Part shown: positions 27,875-38,814 of the stretch, piece by piece
Position numbering within the stretch: the stretch's first letter is position 1
Layout of the letters: every line of letters begins with the position of its first letter
DNA from: Rodentibacter myodis
GTDB lineage: Bacteria; Pseudomonadota; Gammaproteobacteria; Enterobacterales; Pasteurellaceae
Length of the DNA: 64,000 bases
Assembly: GCF_001999305.1 (NCBI RefSeq)
Contig: NZ_MLHQ01000026.1
Coordinates: 1 to 64,000 of the forward strand
Reading direction: 5' to 3'
The notes under the pieces: model-generated
Databases searched by the model: none
Seen by the model: only the letters and a program-made list of their open reading frames with translations
What the model was told of the DNA's origin: nothing
Translations under genes and position numbers: made by a program

Positions 27875-29638
27875 TTATTGCCAATTTTCACGTTTGGCTT
27901 TTTGTAATTTTTCGTATGCATTGAGTAAGGCTTGGTGTTCTTTGAAGTTTTTGAGTTCTTCATCACTTGCCGGTAGGTTGTAGAATGGATTGCCCTGTTC
28001 GGCTATGGTAGCCCAGGCTTGTTGCACTGCTTCTTTACCATACATTTTTTCAAATGCGGCGCGATATTGTTTTGGATCACGGCTTTTATCCAAATGTAGC
28101 TCAATCACGCTGATTAAGGCTCGGTAATAATTTGCACGTTCAGTGGTGAAAACGGAGCTATTCATATTTAGTGTCCAATTAGCCCAGTCCAGTGCTTGTT
28201 CTAATTCGCCTAGTGCAAGATAAAGCATTGATTTTAATTCGCCAATGCGTAAGGTTGTCCAGCCACTGTTTTTAGGCGCGACAATGCCGATAAATTCACG
28301 CACGCGGGTTGTGTCATCAATATCTTGTGCATCCAATTCTTCCAAGAGTTCTTGATAGATTTCCGCATCGTGATGCCAATGAGGTAAATCAAGCAAAATT
28401 TCACGCCAATCCATTCCCATATTATTGTTGGCATAAATAAGATCGTCTGCAGGATAAATATCGGACATTCCCGGCACAATAATGCGGCAGGCGTATACCT
28501 CCAAATGGTGGTAATCCATAATGTACACTTCTTTATTTTCTGCACGGAAAATTGCCATCAGATTGGCATATTCTTCTTGTGTCGTTCCGCTGAAATCCCA
28601 ATCGGCAAAGGCATAATCGGATTTTTCTTTGAACAGATCCCAGGAGATTAAGCCGCTTGAATCAATAAAGTGGGTTTCAAGATTGGCGTGTTCGGCAACA
28701 TCGGCATTATTGAAAGACGGTGGTGAAAAGACATCTAAATCTTTTAGGCTGCGACCCTGTAAAAGTTCTGTTACCGTGCGTTCTAACGCGATTTGGAAAT
28801 TGGGGTGTGCGCCAAAAGAGGCAAAGCAAGTGCCGTTAGTTGGATTTAATAACACCACGCAAATCACCGGATACTTGCCGCCTAATGAAGCATCGAAGGC
28901 ATAAATTGGAAAGCCTTCTTCTTCCAATTTGGCAATGGAGGCTTGAATGGAAGGGAAGCGTGCCATTACCTCTTGTGGAATTTCAGGCAGGCTAATGGCT
29001 TCTGCAATGATTTTATTTTTAACATAACGCTCAAAGACTTCAGACAACCCTTGCACGCGGGCTTCAAATTTTGTGTTGCCGGCAGACATTCCGTTTGACA
29101 CATAAAGATTGGCGATAATACTTTGCGGAATGTAAACGGTTTGATTGTCGGATTGACGAATATAAGGGAGTGCCACAATGCCACGATCGTAATTACCGGA
29201 TTGTAAATCAACCAATAATTCCGGGGTGAGTTCGGCATTCGGATCGAAATGATCAAGTAAATAATCATCCAAAATGCCTTCCGGTAACATTGCTTCCTCA
29301 TCAATAGGGAACCATTTTTCATTTGGATAATGCACAAAATCACTGTTTGCAATGTCTTGTCCTAAATAAAAATCGGCAAAGAAATAATTGGTGGAAAGGC
29401 GTTCAAAGTATTCGCCAAGTGCCGATGCCAACGCCGCTTTTTTGCTAGCCCCTTTACCGTTTGAAAAACATTGTGGGCAGTCTTTATCACGAATATGCAC
29501 CGACCATACATTCGGTACGGGATTAAGCCAAGAGGCTTCTTCAATATTAAAACCAAGTGCGGTCAATTTTTGTTGGAATGTGGAAATACTGTCTTCCAGT
29601 GCGGCATCTTTGCCGGGAATAAAGGTTTGTTCGCTCAT
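27875..29638 (-). CDS. ycaO: YcaO protein (S12 methylthiotransferase accessory type)
   Basis: YcaO proteins are ATP-dependent enzymes that phosphorylate amide backbones. The E. coli-type member is linked to RimO-dependent beta-methylthiolation of ribosomal protein S12. From the ATG at 29638 the product has 587 residues, nearly the E. coli length, beginning MSEQTFIPGKDAALEDS, with SALGEYFERLSTNYFFADF, GMSAGNTKFEARVQGLSEVFERYVKN and a C-terminal TPR-like region. No precursor peptide or cyclodehydratase partner is nearby, so a peptide natural-product role is unlikely. An uptake sequence lies at 29555-29563. Confidence 0.93.
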   Translation of the reverse strand: MSEQTFIPGKDAALEDSISTFQQKLTALGFNIEEASWLNPVPNVWSVHIRDKDCPQCFSNGKGASKKAALASALGEYFERLSTNYFFADFYLGQDIANSDFVHYPNEKWFPIDEEAMLPEGILDDYLLDHFDPNAELTPELLVDLQSGNYDRGIVALPYIRQSDNQTVYIPQSIIANLYVSNGMSAGNTKFEARVQGLSEVFERYVKNKIIAEAISLPEIPQEVMARFPSIQASIAKLEEEGFPIYAFDASLGGKYPVICVVLLNPTNGTCFASFGAHPNFQIALERTVTELLQGRSLKDLDVFSPPSFNNADVAEHANLETHFIDSSGLISWDLFKEKSDYAFADWDFSGTTQEEYANLMAIFRAENKEVYIMDYHHLEVYACRIIVPGMSDIYPADDLIYANNNMGMDWREILLDLPHWHHDAEIYQELLEELDAQDIDDTTRVREFIGIVAPKNSGWTTLRIGELKSMLYLALGELEQALDWANWTLNMNSSVFTTERANYYRALISVIELHLDKSRDPKQYRAAFEKMYGKEAVQQAWATIAEQGNPFYNLPASDEELKNFKEHQALLNAYEKLQKAKRENWQ

Positions 29639-29747
29639 AATGAATCTCAGCGGGAAAAAAGAATGGGCATAATAGGGGAGTTTTCTAGGGTTATCAAGCA
29701 TAAAGTTTATGACTTGTTTTCTTTAAATTTTAAGCGTAAATTGGTTC

Positions 29748-29768
29748 TGCCTGAAATTTTTTCAGGCA
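29748..29768. repeat. Small hairpin between ycaO and yegP
   Basis: TGCCTGAA and TTCAGGCA flank a short A/T-rich centre. It lies between two divergent genes, so it is probably a structured 5' leader of one of them rather than a terminator. Confidence 0.4.
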
Positions 29769-29807
29769 AAATATGATGAAATATTTATCCATAATAGGAG
29801 GAAAAAG

Positions 29808-30143
29808 ATGGCTCAAGGATTTTATGAATTAAAAATCGCGAAAGATGGTCAATTTATGTTTAATTTGAAAGCAACAAATGGACAAATTATTTTGACCAGT
29901 GAACTGTATAAAACAAAGGCCTCTGCATTGAATGGGATTGCTTCTGTGCAAAAGAACGGCATTGATGCGAAGAATTTTGAATATCGCGTTGCTAAAAGCG
30001 AAAAGCCTTATTTTGTTTTAAAAGCGGCAAACCATCAGGAAATTGGACGTAGTCAGTACTATTCTTCGCAAGCCGCTGCTGAAAAGGGCGTTGAATCTGT
30101 GATAAACAACGCTTCTTCTGAAACGATTAAAGAAGCAGAATAG
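29808..30143 (+). CDS. yegP: YegP family protein (DUF1508 repeats)
   Basis: The 111-residue protein consists of two tandem repeats of about 50 residues (GFYELKIAKDGQFMFNLKAT and FEYRVAKSEKPYFVLKAAN). Each contains the DUF1508 pattern with I-x-T/R-S-E/Q-x-Y (ILTSELY and IGRSQYY). AGGAGGAAAA gives a very strong ribosome site. The function is unknown; homologues are abundant small soluble proteins. It converges on the methyltransferase gene, with only four bases between stops. Confidence 0.88.
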   Translation: MAQGFYELKIAKDGQFMFNLKATNGQIILTSELYKTKASALNGIASVQKNGIDAKNFEYRVAKSEKPYFVLKAANHQEIGRSQYYSSQAAAEKGVESVINNASSETIKEAE

Positions 30144-30147
30144 TAAT

Positions 30148-30852
30148 TTATTCACTCCTGACTTCTTTAAACACATTTGCCGGCTCTAAAAAAGCCGGCA
30201 TTTTTGACCGCACTTTTTCGGTATCCAGCGTGAGCGGATAGGTTCGTTTTTGCGCCACAATTAGGGTTAAGGGTGAAAATGGGGTAGGCTGAGAAGAATG
30301 AATGGCAAGATTTTTCTGTTCTAAAATTTCAAAATTAAGCAATTCCAACCAATCGATGATTCGCCAAGCGGGATATTGGCGGAAAGGGAAGTCGCCCAGT
30401 TTTCGTTTGAAAATAAGCGGGCTTAATGGATTAAATAAGGAAAGAAAAAGCCAACCGTCATTCGTTAGCACACGATGAACTTCACGCAGAATTTGATGGG
30501 GATCTTGAGCAAAATTGAGAGTGTTTGCCAAAAAGCAGGCGTGAATTTCTTTTTGAATGAAGGGTAAAGCGGTTAAGTTTGCCTGAATTAAACTGTCGCA
30601 AGGGGTTAAAAGTGCGGTCAAATTCGGTGAAATTTTTTCGCTGATAAGCATTTGATGGCGCATAGGTAATTGGGTTTGTACTTCTGCACTTAACGCACCA
30701 AGTTTTAAAATTTGGTAGCCCAAAATTTTTGTCAGCCAAGGCGCAAAAGCCTTTTCTAATGCGTTACAATACGCGACACCTTGCGGCAGTTGTTGCCAGC
30801 TTGTTGGCATTGAAAAAGGTTGCTTTGCTTTTGCCTGATGTTTAATAAACAT
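30148..30852 (-). CDS. YafS-like methyltransferase domain protein
   Basis: The 234-residue product has a class I methyltransferase layout: [34 protein letters not shown] matches motifs IV-VI. The usual Gly-rich SAM loop is degenerate ([11 protein letters not shown]). It resembles E. coli YafS, also encoded next to gloB. The ATG at 30852 is preferred because AGGA lies about seven bases upstream; the longer frame would run into gloB. Two uptake sequences lie inside (30207-30215 and 30610-30618). The substrate is unknown. Confidence 0.75.
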   Translation of the reverse strand: MFIKHQAKAKQPFSMPTSWQQLPQGVAYCNALEKAFAPWLTKILGYQILKLGALSAEVQTQLPMRHQMLISEKISPNLTALLTPCDSLIQANLTALPFIQKEIHACFLANTLNFAQDPHQILREVHRVLTNDGWLFLSLFNPLSPLIFKRKLGDFPFRQYPAWRIIDWLELLNFEILEQKNLAIHSSQPTPFSPLTLIVAQKRTYPLTLDTEKVRSKMPAFLEPANVFKEVRSE

Positions 30853-30877
30853 TGAATATCCTAATAAGAGAGGAAGT

Positions 30878-31579
30878 ATGTTAGTTGCTTTGCCTGCATT
30901 GAATGACAATTATATTTGGCTTTATCAACGGGAAAATTTGCCCCTTATTATTGTCGATTTACCTGAGACGGACAAGCTCTTTGCGTGGCTTGATACACAT
31001 AATTTACCCATTGAGGCGGTGTTGCTTACGCACGAACACAGCGATCATACACAAGGTGTGGCGGCATTTAAAATGCGTTATCCAAATGTACCGATTTATG
31101 GTTCGCAAGAATGTGCGGGAAAAGGGGCTACACATATTGTGAATGAGGGTGAAATTATCACGCCTCATTATCACATTCAGGTGATCCCAACCGGTGGGCA
31201 TACGGCACAACACGTGAGTTTTTTACTGGATCAACATTTATTTTGTGGTGATGCGTTATTTTCAGCCGGTTGCGGGCGTGTGTTTACCGGAAATTATGCA
31301 CAAATGTTTGAGGGATTACAGCGTTTGAAAGCATTGCCTGATGAAACCGTGGTTTGCCCCGCACACGAATATACTTTGAGTAATTTAGCCTTTGCCGAAA
31401 CGGTTATTTCAGATAAAAGTGCGGTTAAAAATCATCGTATTTGGGTAAAACATCAGCTTGCAGAAGGAAAACCAAGTCTCCCCACTTCCTTAAAATTGGA
31501 AAGAAGTCTTAATCCTTTTTTACAGGCAAAAAGTCCGGAAGAATTTACCGCGTTGCGAAAAGCAAAAGATGTTTTCTAA
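30878..31579 (+). CDS. gloB: Hydroxyacylglutathione hydrolase (glyoxalase II)
   Basis: GloB hydrolyses S-lactoylglutathione to lactate and glutathione, completing the pathway begun by GloA. The 233-residue protein has the metallo-beta-lactamase motif [12 protein letters not shown], further metal ligands in [10 protein letters not shown] and [12 protein letters not shown], and [23 protein letters not shown] precedes the ATG. It diverges from the yafS-like gene across only 25 bases, so their promoters must overlap the opposite coding regions. Confidence 0.96.
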   Translation: MLVALPALNDNYIWLYQRENLPLIIVDLPETDKLFAWLDTHNLPIEAVLLTHEHSDHTQGVAAFKMRYPNVPIYGSQECAGKGATHIVNEGEIITPHYHIQVIPTGGHTAQHVSFLLDQHLFCGDALFSAGCGRVFTGNYAQMFEGLQRLKALPDETVVCPAHEYTLSNLAFAETVISDKSAVKNHRIWVKHQLAEGKPSLPTSLKLERSLNPFLQAKSPEEFTALRKAKDVF

Positions 31580-31667
31580 CTCTTTTGTGTTATTTAAAAC
31601 GGATTGTGGCGTGTTGATTTGCTCAATGCGTTACAATTCATTAAAATAGTCGGCAGTTATTTTTCTT

Positions 31668-31697
31668 TTACCGCACTCAAAAGTGCGGTCATTTTTT
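31668..31697 (+). terminator. Tight uptake-sequence hairpin before hemA
   Basis: ACCGCACT (31670-31677) and AGTGCGGT (31682-31689) flank a 4-base loop and are followed by CATTTTTT. It would end gloB transcription. It lies only 18 bases before the hemA ATG, so a hemA transcript either starts inside it or passes through it. Confidence 0.7.
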
Positions 31698-31707
31698 GAA
31701 TCTATTT

Positions 31708-33030
31708 ATGACCCTTCTTGTTCTCGGCATTAATCATAAAACCGCTTCTGTTTCCGTTCGGGAAAAAGTCGCTTTTTCAGAGGAAAAGCGAAACCTTGCC
31801 TTGCAACAAATTCAGGCACAAAACCTTGCGGAAGGTGCGGTCATTCTTTCAACCTGTAATCGCACGGAAGTGTATTTGCACCATCGTCAAATTTCACCGC
31901 AGGAATGTGATCACTGGCGACAAGAGGCAGAAAAATGGTTTGCCGATGTTCATCAACTTCCATTATCGGAATTGCAACCCAGTATTTACACTCATCAAAA
32001 TCAGCAGGCGGCAAATCATTTAATGCGGGTTGCCTGTGGGTTGGATTCGTTGATTTTAGGTGAGCCTCAAATTCTGGGACAGGTAAAACAGGCTTTTCAA
32101 ATAACGGAAGAATACTATCAAAACGCCCATTTACCGCTTTCCGGCGAACTTTCCCGTTTGTTCCAAAAAACCTTTTCTACGGCAAAACGGGTGCGTACCG
32201 AAACCAATATTGGTGAAAGTGCGGTGTCCGTTGCTTACGCGGCTTGTAGTTTGGCGCGTCAAATTTTTGAATCCTTACGTGAGCTGAATATTTTATTGGT
32301 GGGAGCCGGGGAAACCATTGAATTGGTGAGCCGCCACTTATTGCGTCACGGTGTCAAAAAATTAATGATCGCCAACCGCACCTTGGCTCGAGCAGAGCAG
32401 TTGGTGGCAAAATTGGAAACAGATACGCCCATTGATGTGTTTTCTTTAGACGGGCTGCAAGAACCCTTAAATCAAGCGGATATTGTCATTAGTTCAACAG
32501 GCAGTCCAAATGTGTTGATTAGCCAAGAAATGGTGAAAACCGCGCAGAAAAAACGCCATCATTCTCCAATGTTGTTAGTGGATATTGCGGTGCCGCGTGA
32601 TATTGATGAAACCGTGGCGAAGTTGGACAGTGTATATCATTATACGGTGGACGATTTACAAGATATTATCCGCCGTAATTTGAGCCAACGGGAAGAAGCC
32701 TCCAAACAAGCGGAAGGCATTATTGCAGAGGAATGTAGGGATTTCTTTGAATGGCTGAAAGTTCATCAATTTTCTAATTTAATCAGACGTTATCGCGAAG
32801 AGGCGGAGCATACGCGTCAAGATTTGTTGGAAAAGGCATTGCAACATTTGCAACAAGGGGGAAATGCGGAAGCTATTTTGCAGGAATTAAGCTATAAATT
32901 AATGAATAAATTGATTCATTCGCCCACACAAACAATGCAATCAATGATGAAAGCCGGTAATGCGGAGGGATTGCACTTGTTTTCTAACACCTTGAATCTT
33001 TCTCATTCCGTTGATGAAAAAAACAATTAA
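31708..33030 (+). CDS. hemA: Glutamyl-tRNA reductase
   Basis: HemA reduces Glu-tRNA to glutamate-1-semialdehyde, the first committed step of C5 haem synthesis. The 440-residue protein (ATG at 31708; a TTG four codons earlier is rejected) begins [20 protein letters not shown]. It has the catalytic Cys50 in [10 protein letters not shown], a Rossmann NADPH domain ([17 protein letters not shown]) and the C-terminal dimerisation helices ([21 protein letters not shown]). No clear Shine-Dalgarno is visible. Its 3' end overlaps the next gene by 17 bases. Confidence 0.96.
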   Translation: MTLLVLGINHKTASVSVREKVAFSEEKRNLALQQIQAQNLAEGAVILSTCNRTEVYLHHRQISPQECDHWRQEAEKWFADVHQLPLSELQPSIYTHQNQQAANHLMRVACGLDSLILGEPQILGQVKQAFQITEEYYQNAHLPLSGELSRLFQKTFSTAKRVRTETNIGESAVSVAYAACSLARQIFESLRELNILLVGAGETIELVSRHLLRHGVKKLMIANRTLARAEQLVAKLETDTPIDVFSLDGLQEPLNQADIVISSTGSPNVLISQEMVKTAQKKRHHSPMLLVDIAVPRDIDETVAKLDSVYHYTVDDLQDIIRRNLSQREEASKQAEGIIAEECRDFFEWLKVHQFSNLIRRYREEAEHTRQDLLEKALQHLQQGGNAEAILQELSYKLMNKLIHSPTQTMQSMMKAGNAEGLHLFSNTLNLSHSVDEKNN

Positions 33031-33745
33031 AATTTTGACCGCACTTTGCGCTTTTCTTATCTTTCCTTCACAAGCATCGTACCGCACCTTTACCGATACC
33101 GACATCACTTATGGTATTTTTCAGGCAAATCCTGCAGAAGTGCGTTTTCACTGGCGGGATAGTGAAGGAAAAGACTATCGTTCTCTGACAAATTTAAAGC
33201 GGGCATTAGAAAAAAATTATCAGGTGAAGATGATTATGAATGGCGGCATTTATAGTAAAAATAATGTGCCGGCAGGGTTATGGATTGAAAACGGTAAAGA
33301 ATTAAACCCACTCAATACAAAGCGGGGGAGTGGCAATTTTCACGTTCAGCCAAATGGTGTTTTTGCTTTGGTTGGAACGCGGCCTTATATTCTCACCACA
33401 AAAGCCTACCAACAGAAAAAATTAAAGCCAACCTTTGCAATGCAATCCGGCCCGATGTTATTGATTGAAGGGAAAATTAATCATCAGTTTAGACCGACTT
33501 TGGCAAGTTATCACAAGCGTAATGCGGTGTGTTTGGATAAGAAAAACCGATTGTTTTTTATTTTAACGACTCAAGGTCAGCCCAATCTTTATAGGTTTAG
33601 CCAAGGATTGCAGAAAATCGGTTGTTATAATGCGCTTTATTTAGATGGGACAATTTCAAATTGGTATATCCCCAATCAGTTCAATAGTTTTCACTGGCAT
33701 TATTTTGTGGGAATGATTTCTGTGACGGAAATGCATAAAAAATAA
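33014..33745 (+). CDS. Secreted NAGPA/DUF2233 family protein (YigE-like)
   Basis: The 243-residue product has a Sec signal peptide ([20 protein letters not shown]) and a phosphodiester glycosidase (NAGPA/DUF2233) domain: [37 protein letters not shown] and [15 protein letters not shown]. It is predicted to act in the periplasm on an unknown glycoside or glycopolymer. ATG at 33014 is preferred to the TTG three bases earlier. It overlaps hemA by 17 bases, implying coupled translation. An uptake sequence (33038-33046) sits in the signal-peptide codons. Confidence 0.82.
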   Translation: MKKTIKILTALCAFLIFPSQASYRTFTDTDITYGIFQANPAEVRFHWRDSEGKDYRSLTNLKRALEKNYQVKMIMNGGIYSKNNVPAGLWIENGKELNPLNTKRGSGNFHVQPNGVFALVGTRPYILTTKAYQQKKLKPTFAMQSGPMLLIEGKINHQFRPTLASYHKRNAVCLDKKNRLFFILTTQGQPNLYRFSQGLQKIGCYNALYLDGTISNWYIPNQFNSFHWHYFVGMISVTEMHKK

Positions 33746-33804
33746 CAAAAGCGTTTTTTTTATAATCAAATAAACTTTAAATTCAGATTTTTTGAAAAAA
33801 ATGA

Positions 33805-33833
33805 TTGACGAGGTTGGGGCAAATCCGCATAAT
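33805..33833 (+). promoter_or_regulatory. Promoter of the Met-Leu-Gln-Gln tRNA operon
   Basis: TTGACG (33805-33810), a 17-base spacer and CATAAT (33828-33833) are followed by the GC-rich discriminator ACGCCCCGC. That discriminator is the kind found at stringently controlled stable-RNA promoters. Confidence 0.8.
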
Positions 33834-33867
33834 ACGCCCCGCAAAGCTGATATGGTTGGCAAATAAT

Positions 33868-33944
33868 GGCTACATAGCTCAGTTGGTTAGAGCACAACAC
33901 TCATAATGTTGGGGTCGCAAGTTCGAATCTCGCTGTAGCCACCA
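33868..33944 (+). tRNA. tRNA-Met (CAT), elongator
   Basis: A 77-base cloverleaf with anticodon CAT (33902-33904) and encoded CCA. Sequence similarity is to elongator tRNA-Met, with paired position 1-72, so it is not the initiator. Confidence 0.95.
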
Positions 33945-33947
33945 TTT

Positions 33948-34032
33948 GCGGGACTGGCGAAATTGGTAGACGCACCAGATTTAGGTTCTGGCGCCGAGAG
34001 GTGTGTGGGTTCAAGTCCCTCGTCCCGCACCA
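33948..34032 (+). tRNA. tRNA-Leu (TAG)
   Basis: An 85-base class II tRNA with a long variable arm, anticodon TAG (33982-33984) and encoded CCA. It starts three bases after tRNA-Met. Confidence 0.96.
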
Positions 34033-34062
34033 TTTATTTGCTTTGTTATTCAAAATAGTTGT

Positions 34063-34137
34063 TGGGGTATCGCCAAGCGGTAAGGCACCGGGTTTTGATC
34101 TCGGCATCCCTAGGTTCGAATCCTAGTACCCCAGCCA
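34063..34137 (+). tRNA. tRNA-Gln (TTG), copy 1
   Basis: A 75-base cloverleaf with anticodon TTG (34095-34097), the characteristic T-A first pair, discriminator G and encoded CCA. Confidence 0.96.
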
Positions 34138-34184
34138 TACTATCCTAAAACTTTTCTTATATTCTTAATTACAAGAATTTCTGT

Positions 34185-34259
34185 TGGGGTATCGCCAAGC
34201 GGTAAGGCACCGGGTTTTGATCTCGGCATCCCTAGGTTCGAATCCTAGTACCCCAGCCA
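34185..34259 (+). tRNA. tRNA-Gln (TTG), copy 2
   Basis: Identical to the copy at 34063-34137, with anticodon TTG at 34217-34219. The 47-base spacer between the copies shows no repeat. The Met-Leu-Gln-Gln order is a shortened form of the enterobacterial metT-leuW-gln operon. Confidence 0.96.
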
Positions 34260-34321
34260 TCTTTCGTTTCTAATATCAATATTCTGAATTTTACTAATTG
34301 AGTTATTTCTTTTTTTGCGCA

Positions 34322-34353
34322 TAAAAAATGCGATCAAAATTGACCGCACTTTC
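34322..34353 (-). terminator. Degenerate uptake-pair terminator after prfC
   Basis: On the minus strand AAAGTGCGGTCA pairs with TGATCGCATTTT apart from one or two mismatches and is followed by T-rich sequence. Confidence 0.6.
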
Positions 34354-34362
34354 ATCGCTAAA

Positions 34363-35946
34363 TTAATGTTCTCTGGTTTTAAAGAATTCAATATCGGGAT
34401 AACGTTCTTGAGCAAGATTTAGATTAACCATTGTTGGGGCGATATAGGTTAAATTATCACCGCCGTCTAACGCTAAATTTTGTTCATTTTTACGTTTAAA
34501 TTCTTCAAATTTTTTCGCATCACTACATTCCACCCAACGGGCTGTGGCGACATTCACATTTTCGTAAATCGCTTCAACATTATATTCCGTTTTTAGGCGG
34601 GAAACGACCACATCAAATTGTAATACACCGACCGCTCCCACGATTAAATCATTATTCATCAATGGACGGAATACTTGCACCGCACCTTCTTCCGAAAGTT
34701 GTACCAAGCCTTTCAAAAGCTGTTTTTGTTTGAGCGGATCTTTTAAACGAATACGGCGAAATAGCTCCGGTGCAAAGTTTGGAATACCGGTAAATTTTAA
34801 GTTTTCGCCTTGTGTGAAAGTATCGCCAATTTGGATTGTGCCGTGATTATGTAAGCCAATAATATCGCCTGCATAGGCTTCTTCTGCGTGAGAGCGATCG
34901 CCTGCCATAAAGGTTAAGGCATCAGAAATCACCACATCTTTGCCAAGACGAACGTGTTTGAGCTTCATTCCTTTTTCATATTTCCCTGACACAACCCGCA
35001 TAAAAGCAACGCGGTCGCGGTGTTTGGGATCCATATTCGCTTGAATTTTAAATACAAAACCGGAAAATTTTTTTTCCGTGCTTTCCACCGTGCGGGTATC
35101 TGCTTGACGGGGTTGTGGTTTTGGCGCCCATTCCGTTAAACCATCAAGGAAATGATCCACACCAAAGTTCCCCAATGCCGTTCCGAAGAATACCGGCGTG
35201 AGTTCACCCTTAATAAAGGCATCGTGTTCAAATTCGTTACTTGCCCCCTGTACCAATTCCAATTCATCACGCAGTTGTTGGGCTAAATCATCGCCTACTG
35301 CCGTATCTAATTCAGGGTTATCCAAGCCTTTGACAATACGCACTTCTTGAATGGTTGACCCTTGTCCGGATTGATAAAGATAGGTTTCATCTTTGGCGAT
35401 GTGGTACACCCCTTTGAATAATTTCCCACAGCCAATAGGCCAAGTGATTGGGGCGCAACGGATTTTCAACACGTTTTCTACTTCATCCAATAATTCCATC
35501 GGATCGCGAATATCACGGTCAAGTTTGTTCATAAACGTGATGATAGGGGTATCACGCAAGCGGGTAACTTCCATCAATTTGATTGTGCGTTCCTCAACCC
35601 CTTTTGCCGAGTCAATGACCATCAAACAGCTATCCACTGCGGTTAAAGTGCGGTAGGTATCTTCCGAGAAATCTTCGTGTCCCGGTGTGTCCAGTAAATT
35701 GACCAAGCAATCGTTATAGGGAAATTGCATCACGGAAGTGGTAATGGAAATCCCACGTTGTTTTTCCATTTCCATCCAGTCGGATTTGGCGTGGGCGGTA
35801 GAACCTTTCCCTTTTACCGAACCGGCGGTTTGGATCGCATTTCCGTATAAAAGCACTTTTTCGGTAATGGTGGTTTTACCGGCATCGGGGTGGGAGATAA
35901 TTGCAAAAGTGCGGCGTTTGTTCACTTCTTCTAAAGGGTAGCTCAT
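34363..35946 (-). CDS. prfC: Peptide chain release factor RF3
   Basis: RF3 is the GTPase that recycles RF1 and RF2 from ribosomes after peptide release. The 527-residue protein has G1 [10 protein letters not shown]3 [16 protein letters not shown] and G4 MNKLDRD, and the RF3 C-terminal domains ([16 protein letters not shown]). Length and order match E. coli PrfC. It diverges from purC, with a shared 183-base gap. Confidence 0.97.
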   Translation of the reverse strand: MSYPLEEVNKRRTFAIISHPDAGKTTITEKVLLYGNAIQTAGSVKGKGSTAHAKSDWMEMEKQRGISITTSVMQFPYNDCLVNLLDTPGHEDFSEDTYRTLTAVDSCLMVIDSAKGVEERTIKLMEVTRLRDTPIITFMNKLDRDIRDPMELLDEVENVLKIRCAPITWPIGCGKLFKGVYHIAKDETYLYQSGQGSTIQEVRIVKGLDNPELDTAVGDDLAQQLRDELELVQGASNEFEHDAFIKGELTPVFFGTALGNFGVDHFLDGLTEWAPKPQPRQADTRTVESTEKKFSGFVFKIQANMDPKHRDRVAFMRVVSGKYEKGMKLKHVRLGKDVVISDALTFMAGDRSHAEEAYAGDIIGLHNHGTIQIGDTFTQGENLKFTGIPNFAPELFRRIRLKDPLKQKQLLKGLVQLSEEGAVQVFRPLMNNDLIVGAVGVLQFDVVVSRLKTEYNVEAIYENVNVATARWVECSDAKKFEEFKRKNEQNLALDGGDNLTYIAPTMVNLNLAQERYPDIEFFKTREH

Positions 35947-36059
35947 AATTTTTTCTTCATTTGTTCAATTAAAAATGCGGGCTATTTTCGCTGATTTTGA
36001 GATTTTGCTCAAATCAAATTGGGGAAAATTCGGCGAATTTGGTTGTTTTGATAAAAATA

Positions 36060-36071
36060 GCAAACGTTTGC
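36060..36071 (+). promoter_or_regulatory. PurR operator before purC
   Basis: GCAAACGTTTGC is the exact palindromic core of the PurR box. It lies 58 bases upstream of purC, overlapping where a -35 would fall for the -10 TACAAT at 36085-36090. Repression by PurR with hypoxanthine or guanine is inferred from the known family. Confidence 0.8.
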
Positions 36072-36129
36072 CTAAAAAGTGCGGTACAATACGCGCTGAT
36101 TTTTTATTGCGACAAAAAGGTGTAAACCA

Positions 36130-37002
36130 ATGACACAACAGAATACAACATTAAGCCTGAAAAAAATCTATTCGGGAAAAGTGCGTGATCTTTACGAAAT
36201 TGATGATAAACGTATGCTGATGGTGGCGACCGATCGCCTGTCGGCATTCGATGTGATTTTAGATGAACCGATTCCGCGTAAGGGAGAAATTCTCACGCAA
36301 ATTTCCAATTTTTGGTTTAGCAAATTGGCACATATTATGCCAAACCATTTTACCGGTGACTCTGTTTATGATGTGTTGCCAAAAGAAGAGGCGGATTTCG
36401 TGAAAGATCGTGCCGTGGTGTGTAAACGATTAAATCCAATAAAAATTGAATCTATTGTACGTGGTTATTTAACAGGCAGTGGCTTAAAAGATTATCAGCA
36501 AACCGGCACCATTTGTGGTTTGAAATTACCGGCAGGTTTGGTGGAAGCGAGCAGGTTACCCGAACCGATTTTCACGCCTTCAAGTAAAGAAGAAGTGGGC
36601 AATCACGACATTAACATCAGTTATGCGGAATGTGAAAAATTAATTGGTGCGGAATTGGCGGCACAGGTGAAAGAAAAAGCCATTGCGCTTTATACAGCAG
36701 CGGCGGAATATGCGTTAACCAAAGGTATCATCATTTGTGATACCAAGTTTGAATTTGGTTTGGATGAAAATGGCACGCTCACCTTAATGGATGAAGTGTT
36801 GACACCGGATTCAAGCCGTTTTTGGGCGATAGATTCCTATAAAGAAGGAATTAATCCGCCGTCTTTTGATAAACAATTTGTGCGTGATTGGCTGGAAAGT
36901 AGTGGTTGGAATAAACAACCGCCTGCCCCAAAACTACCAACGGAAGTTATTGAGAAAACCGTGGCGAAATATCAAGAGGCGTTGGATCTTTTGACGAAAT
37001 AA
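36130..37002 (+). CDS. purC: SAICAR synthetase
   Basis: PurC joins aspartate to CAIR using ATP in de novo purine synthesis. The 290-residue protein has the family motifs [38 protein letters not shown] and [19 protein letters not shown]. It is the long form similar to the yeast-type enzyme rather than the 237-residue E. coli form. It is controlled by a PurR box and ends at a terminator before argG. Confidence 0.96.
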   Translation: MTQQNTTLSLKKIYSGKVRDLYEIDDKRMLMVATDRLSAFDVILDEPIPRKGEILTQISNFWFSKLAHIMPNHFTGDSVYDVLPKEEADFVKDRAVVCKRLNPIKIESIVRGYLTGSGLKDYQQTGTICGLKLPAGLVEASRLPEPIFTPSSKEEVGNHDINISYAECEKLIGAELAAQVKEKAIALYTAAAEYALTKGIIICDTKFEFGLDENGTLTLMDEVLTPDSSRFWAIDSYKEGINPPSFDKQFVRDWLESSGWNKQPPAPKLPTEVIEKTVAKYQEALDLLTK

Positions 37003-37008
37003 TCGATG

Positions 37009-37037
37009 AAATCCCTGCAAGAAAGGCGGGGATTTTT
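37009..37037 (+). terminator. Terminator after purC
   Basis: AAATCCCTGC and GCGGGGATTT pair with one G-U and are followed by TTT. Confidence 0.75.
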
Positions 37038-37145
37038 ATGGTTCAACATAAAAGAAGGGTGGATAAAAATTGAGAGTGAAATAGGGAAATCGCTAGACAA
37101 AAAACAAAAGTGCGGTTATATTTCTGTGCGTTTTTATTCACATAA

Positions 37146-37163
37146 AATGATTAAATATTCACA
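37146..37163 (+). promoter_or_regulatory. Candidate ARG box before argG
   Basis: TGATTAAATATTCA (37148-37161) is close to the ArgR half-site pair TGAAT-N4-ATTCA, with a further TCATATTCA at 37165-37173. It lies 24 to 40 bases before the argG ATG. Control by ArgR and arginine is inferred. Confidence 0.5.
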
Positions 37164-37177
37164 CTCATATTCAATAA

Positions 37178-38521
<1,344 letters not shown>

Positions 38522-38568
38522 TCAGATTGTAGAAAATCATTCCGGATCTGATAAATCATCATAAAAGT

Positions 38569-38626
38569 GAGAGTTTCCATTTAAGATATGAGTGTTAAAT
38601 TTAATCTTAGGAAACTCTCTTCTTTA
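38569..38626 (+). terminator. Terminator after argG
   Basis: GAGAGTTTCC (38569-38578) pairs with GGAAACTCTC (38610-38619). An inner TTAAGAT/ATCTTA pairing lengthens the stem, and TTCTTT follows. Confidence 0.75.
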
Positions 38627-38814
38627 TTATCACTTGTAGAAGTATCGCGAAATCCTGTCCTTTTTTCATTATTTTAGATGTCAATTTACCTTCCCATCAT
38701 AAGGTTCTCATTCAATCAATAAGCCACCTTTATACTCAAAATAGAAAATTCTAGGCTGTAAATTTGGTTCGTTATGATAGAATACCCACAAATTTTAGTC
38801 AGACTATAATGCGA

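Noticed and set aside
27875-29638. YcaO as part of a modified-peptide (TOMM) cluster
   Set aside because: The protein is the housekeeping E. coli type with a C-terminal TPR-like region, and no precursor, dehydrogenase or transporter gene is adjacent.
34063-34259. Tandem tRNA-Gln as an integration (att) duplication
   Set aside because: Both copies are complete and identical, with no integrase or foreign cargo; duplicated tRNA-Gln genes are normal in this type of operon.
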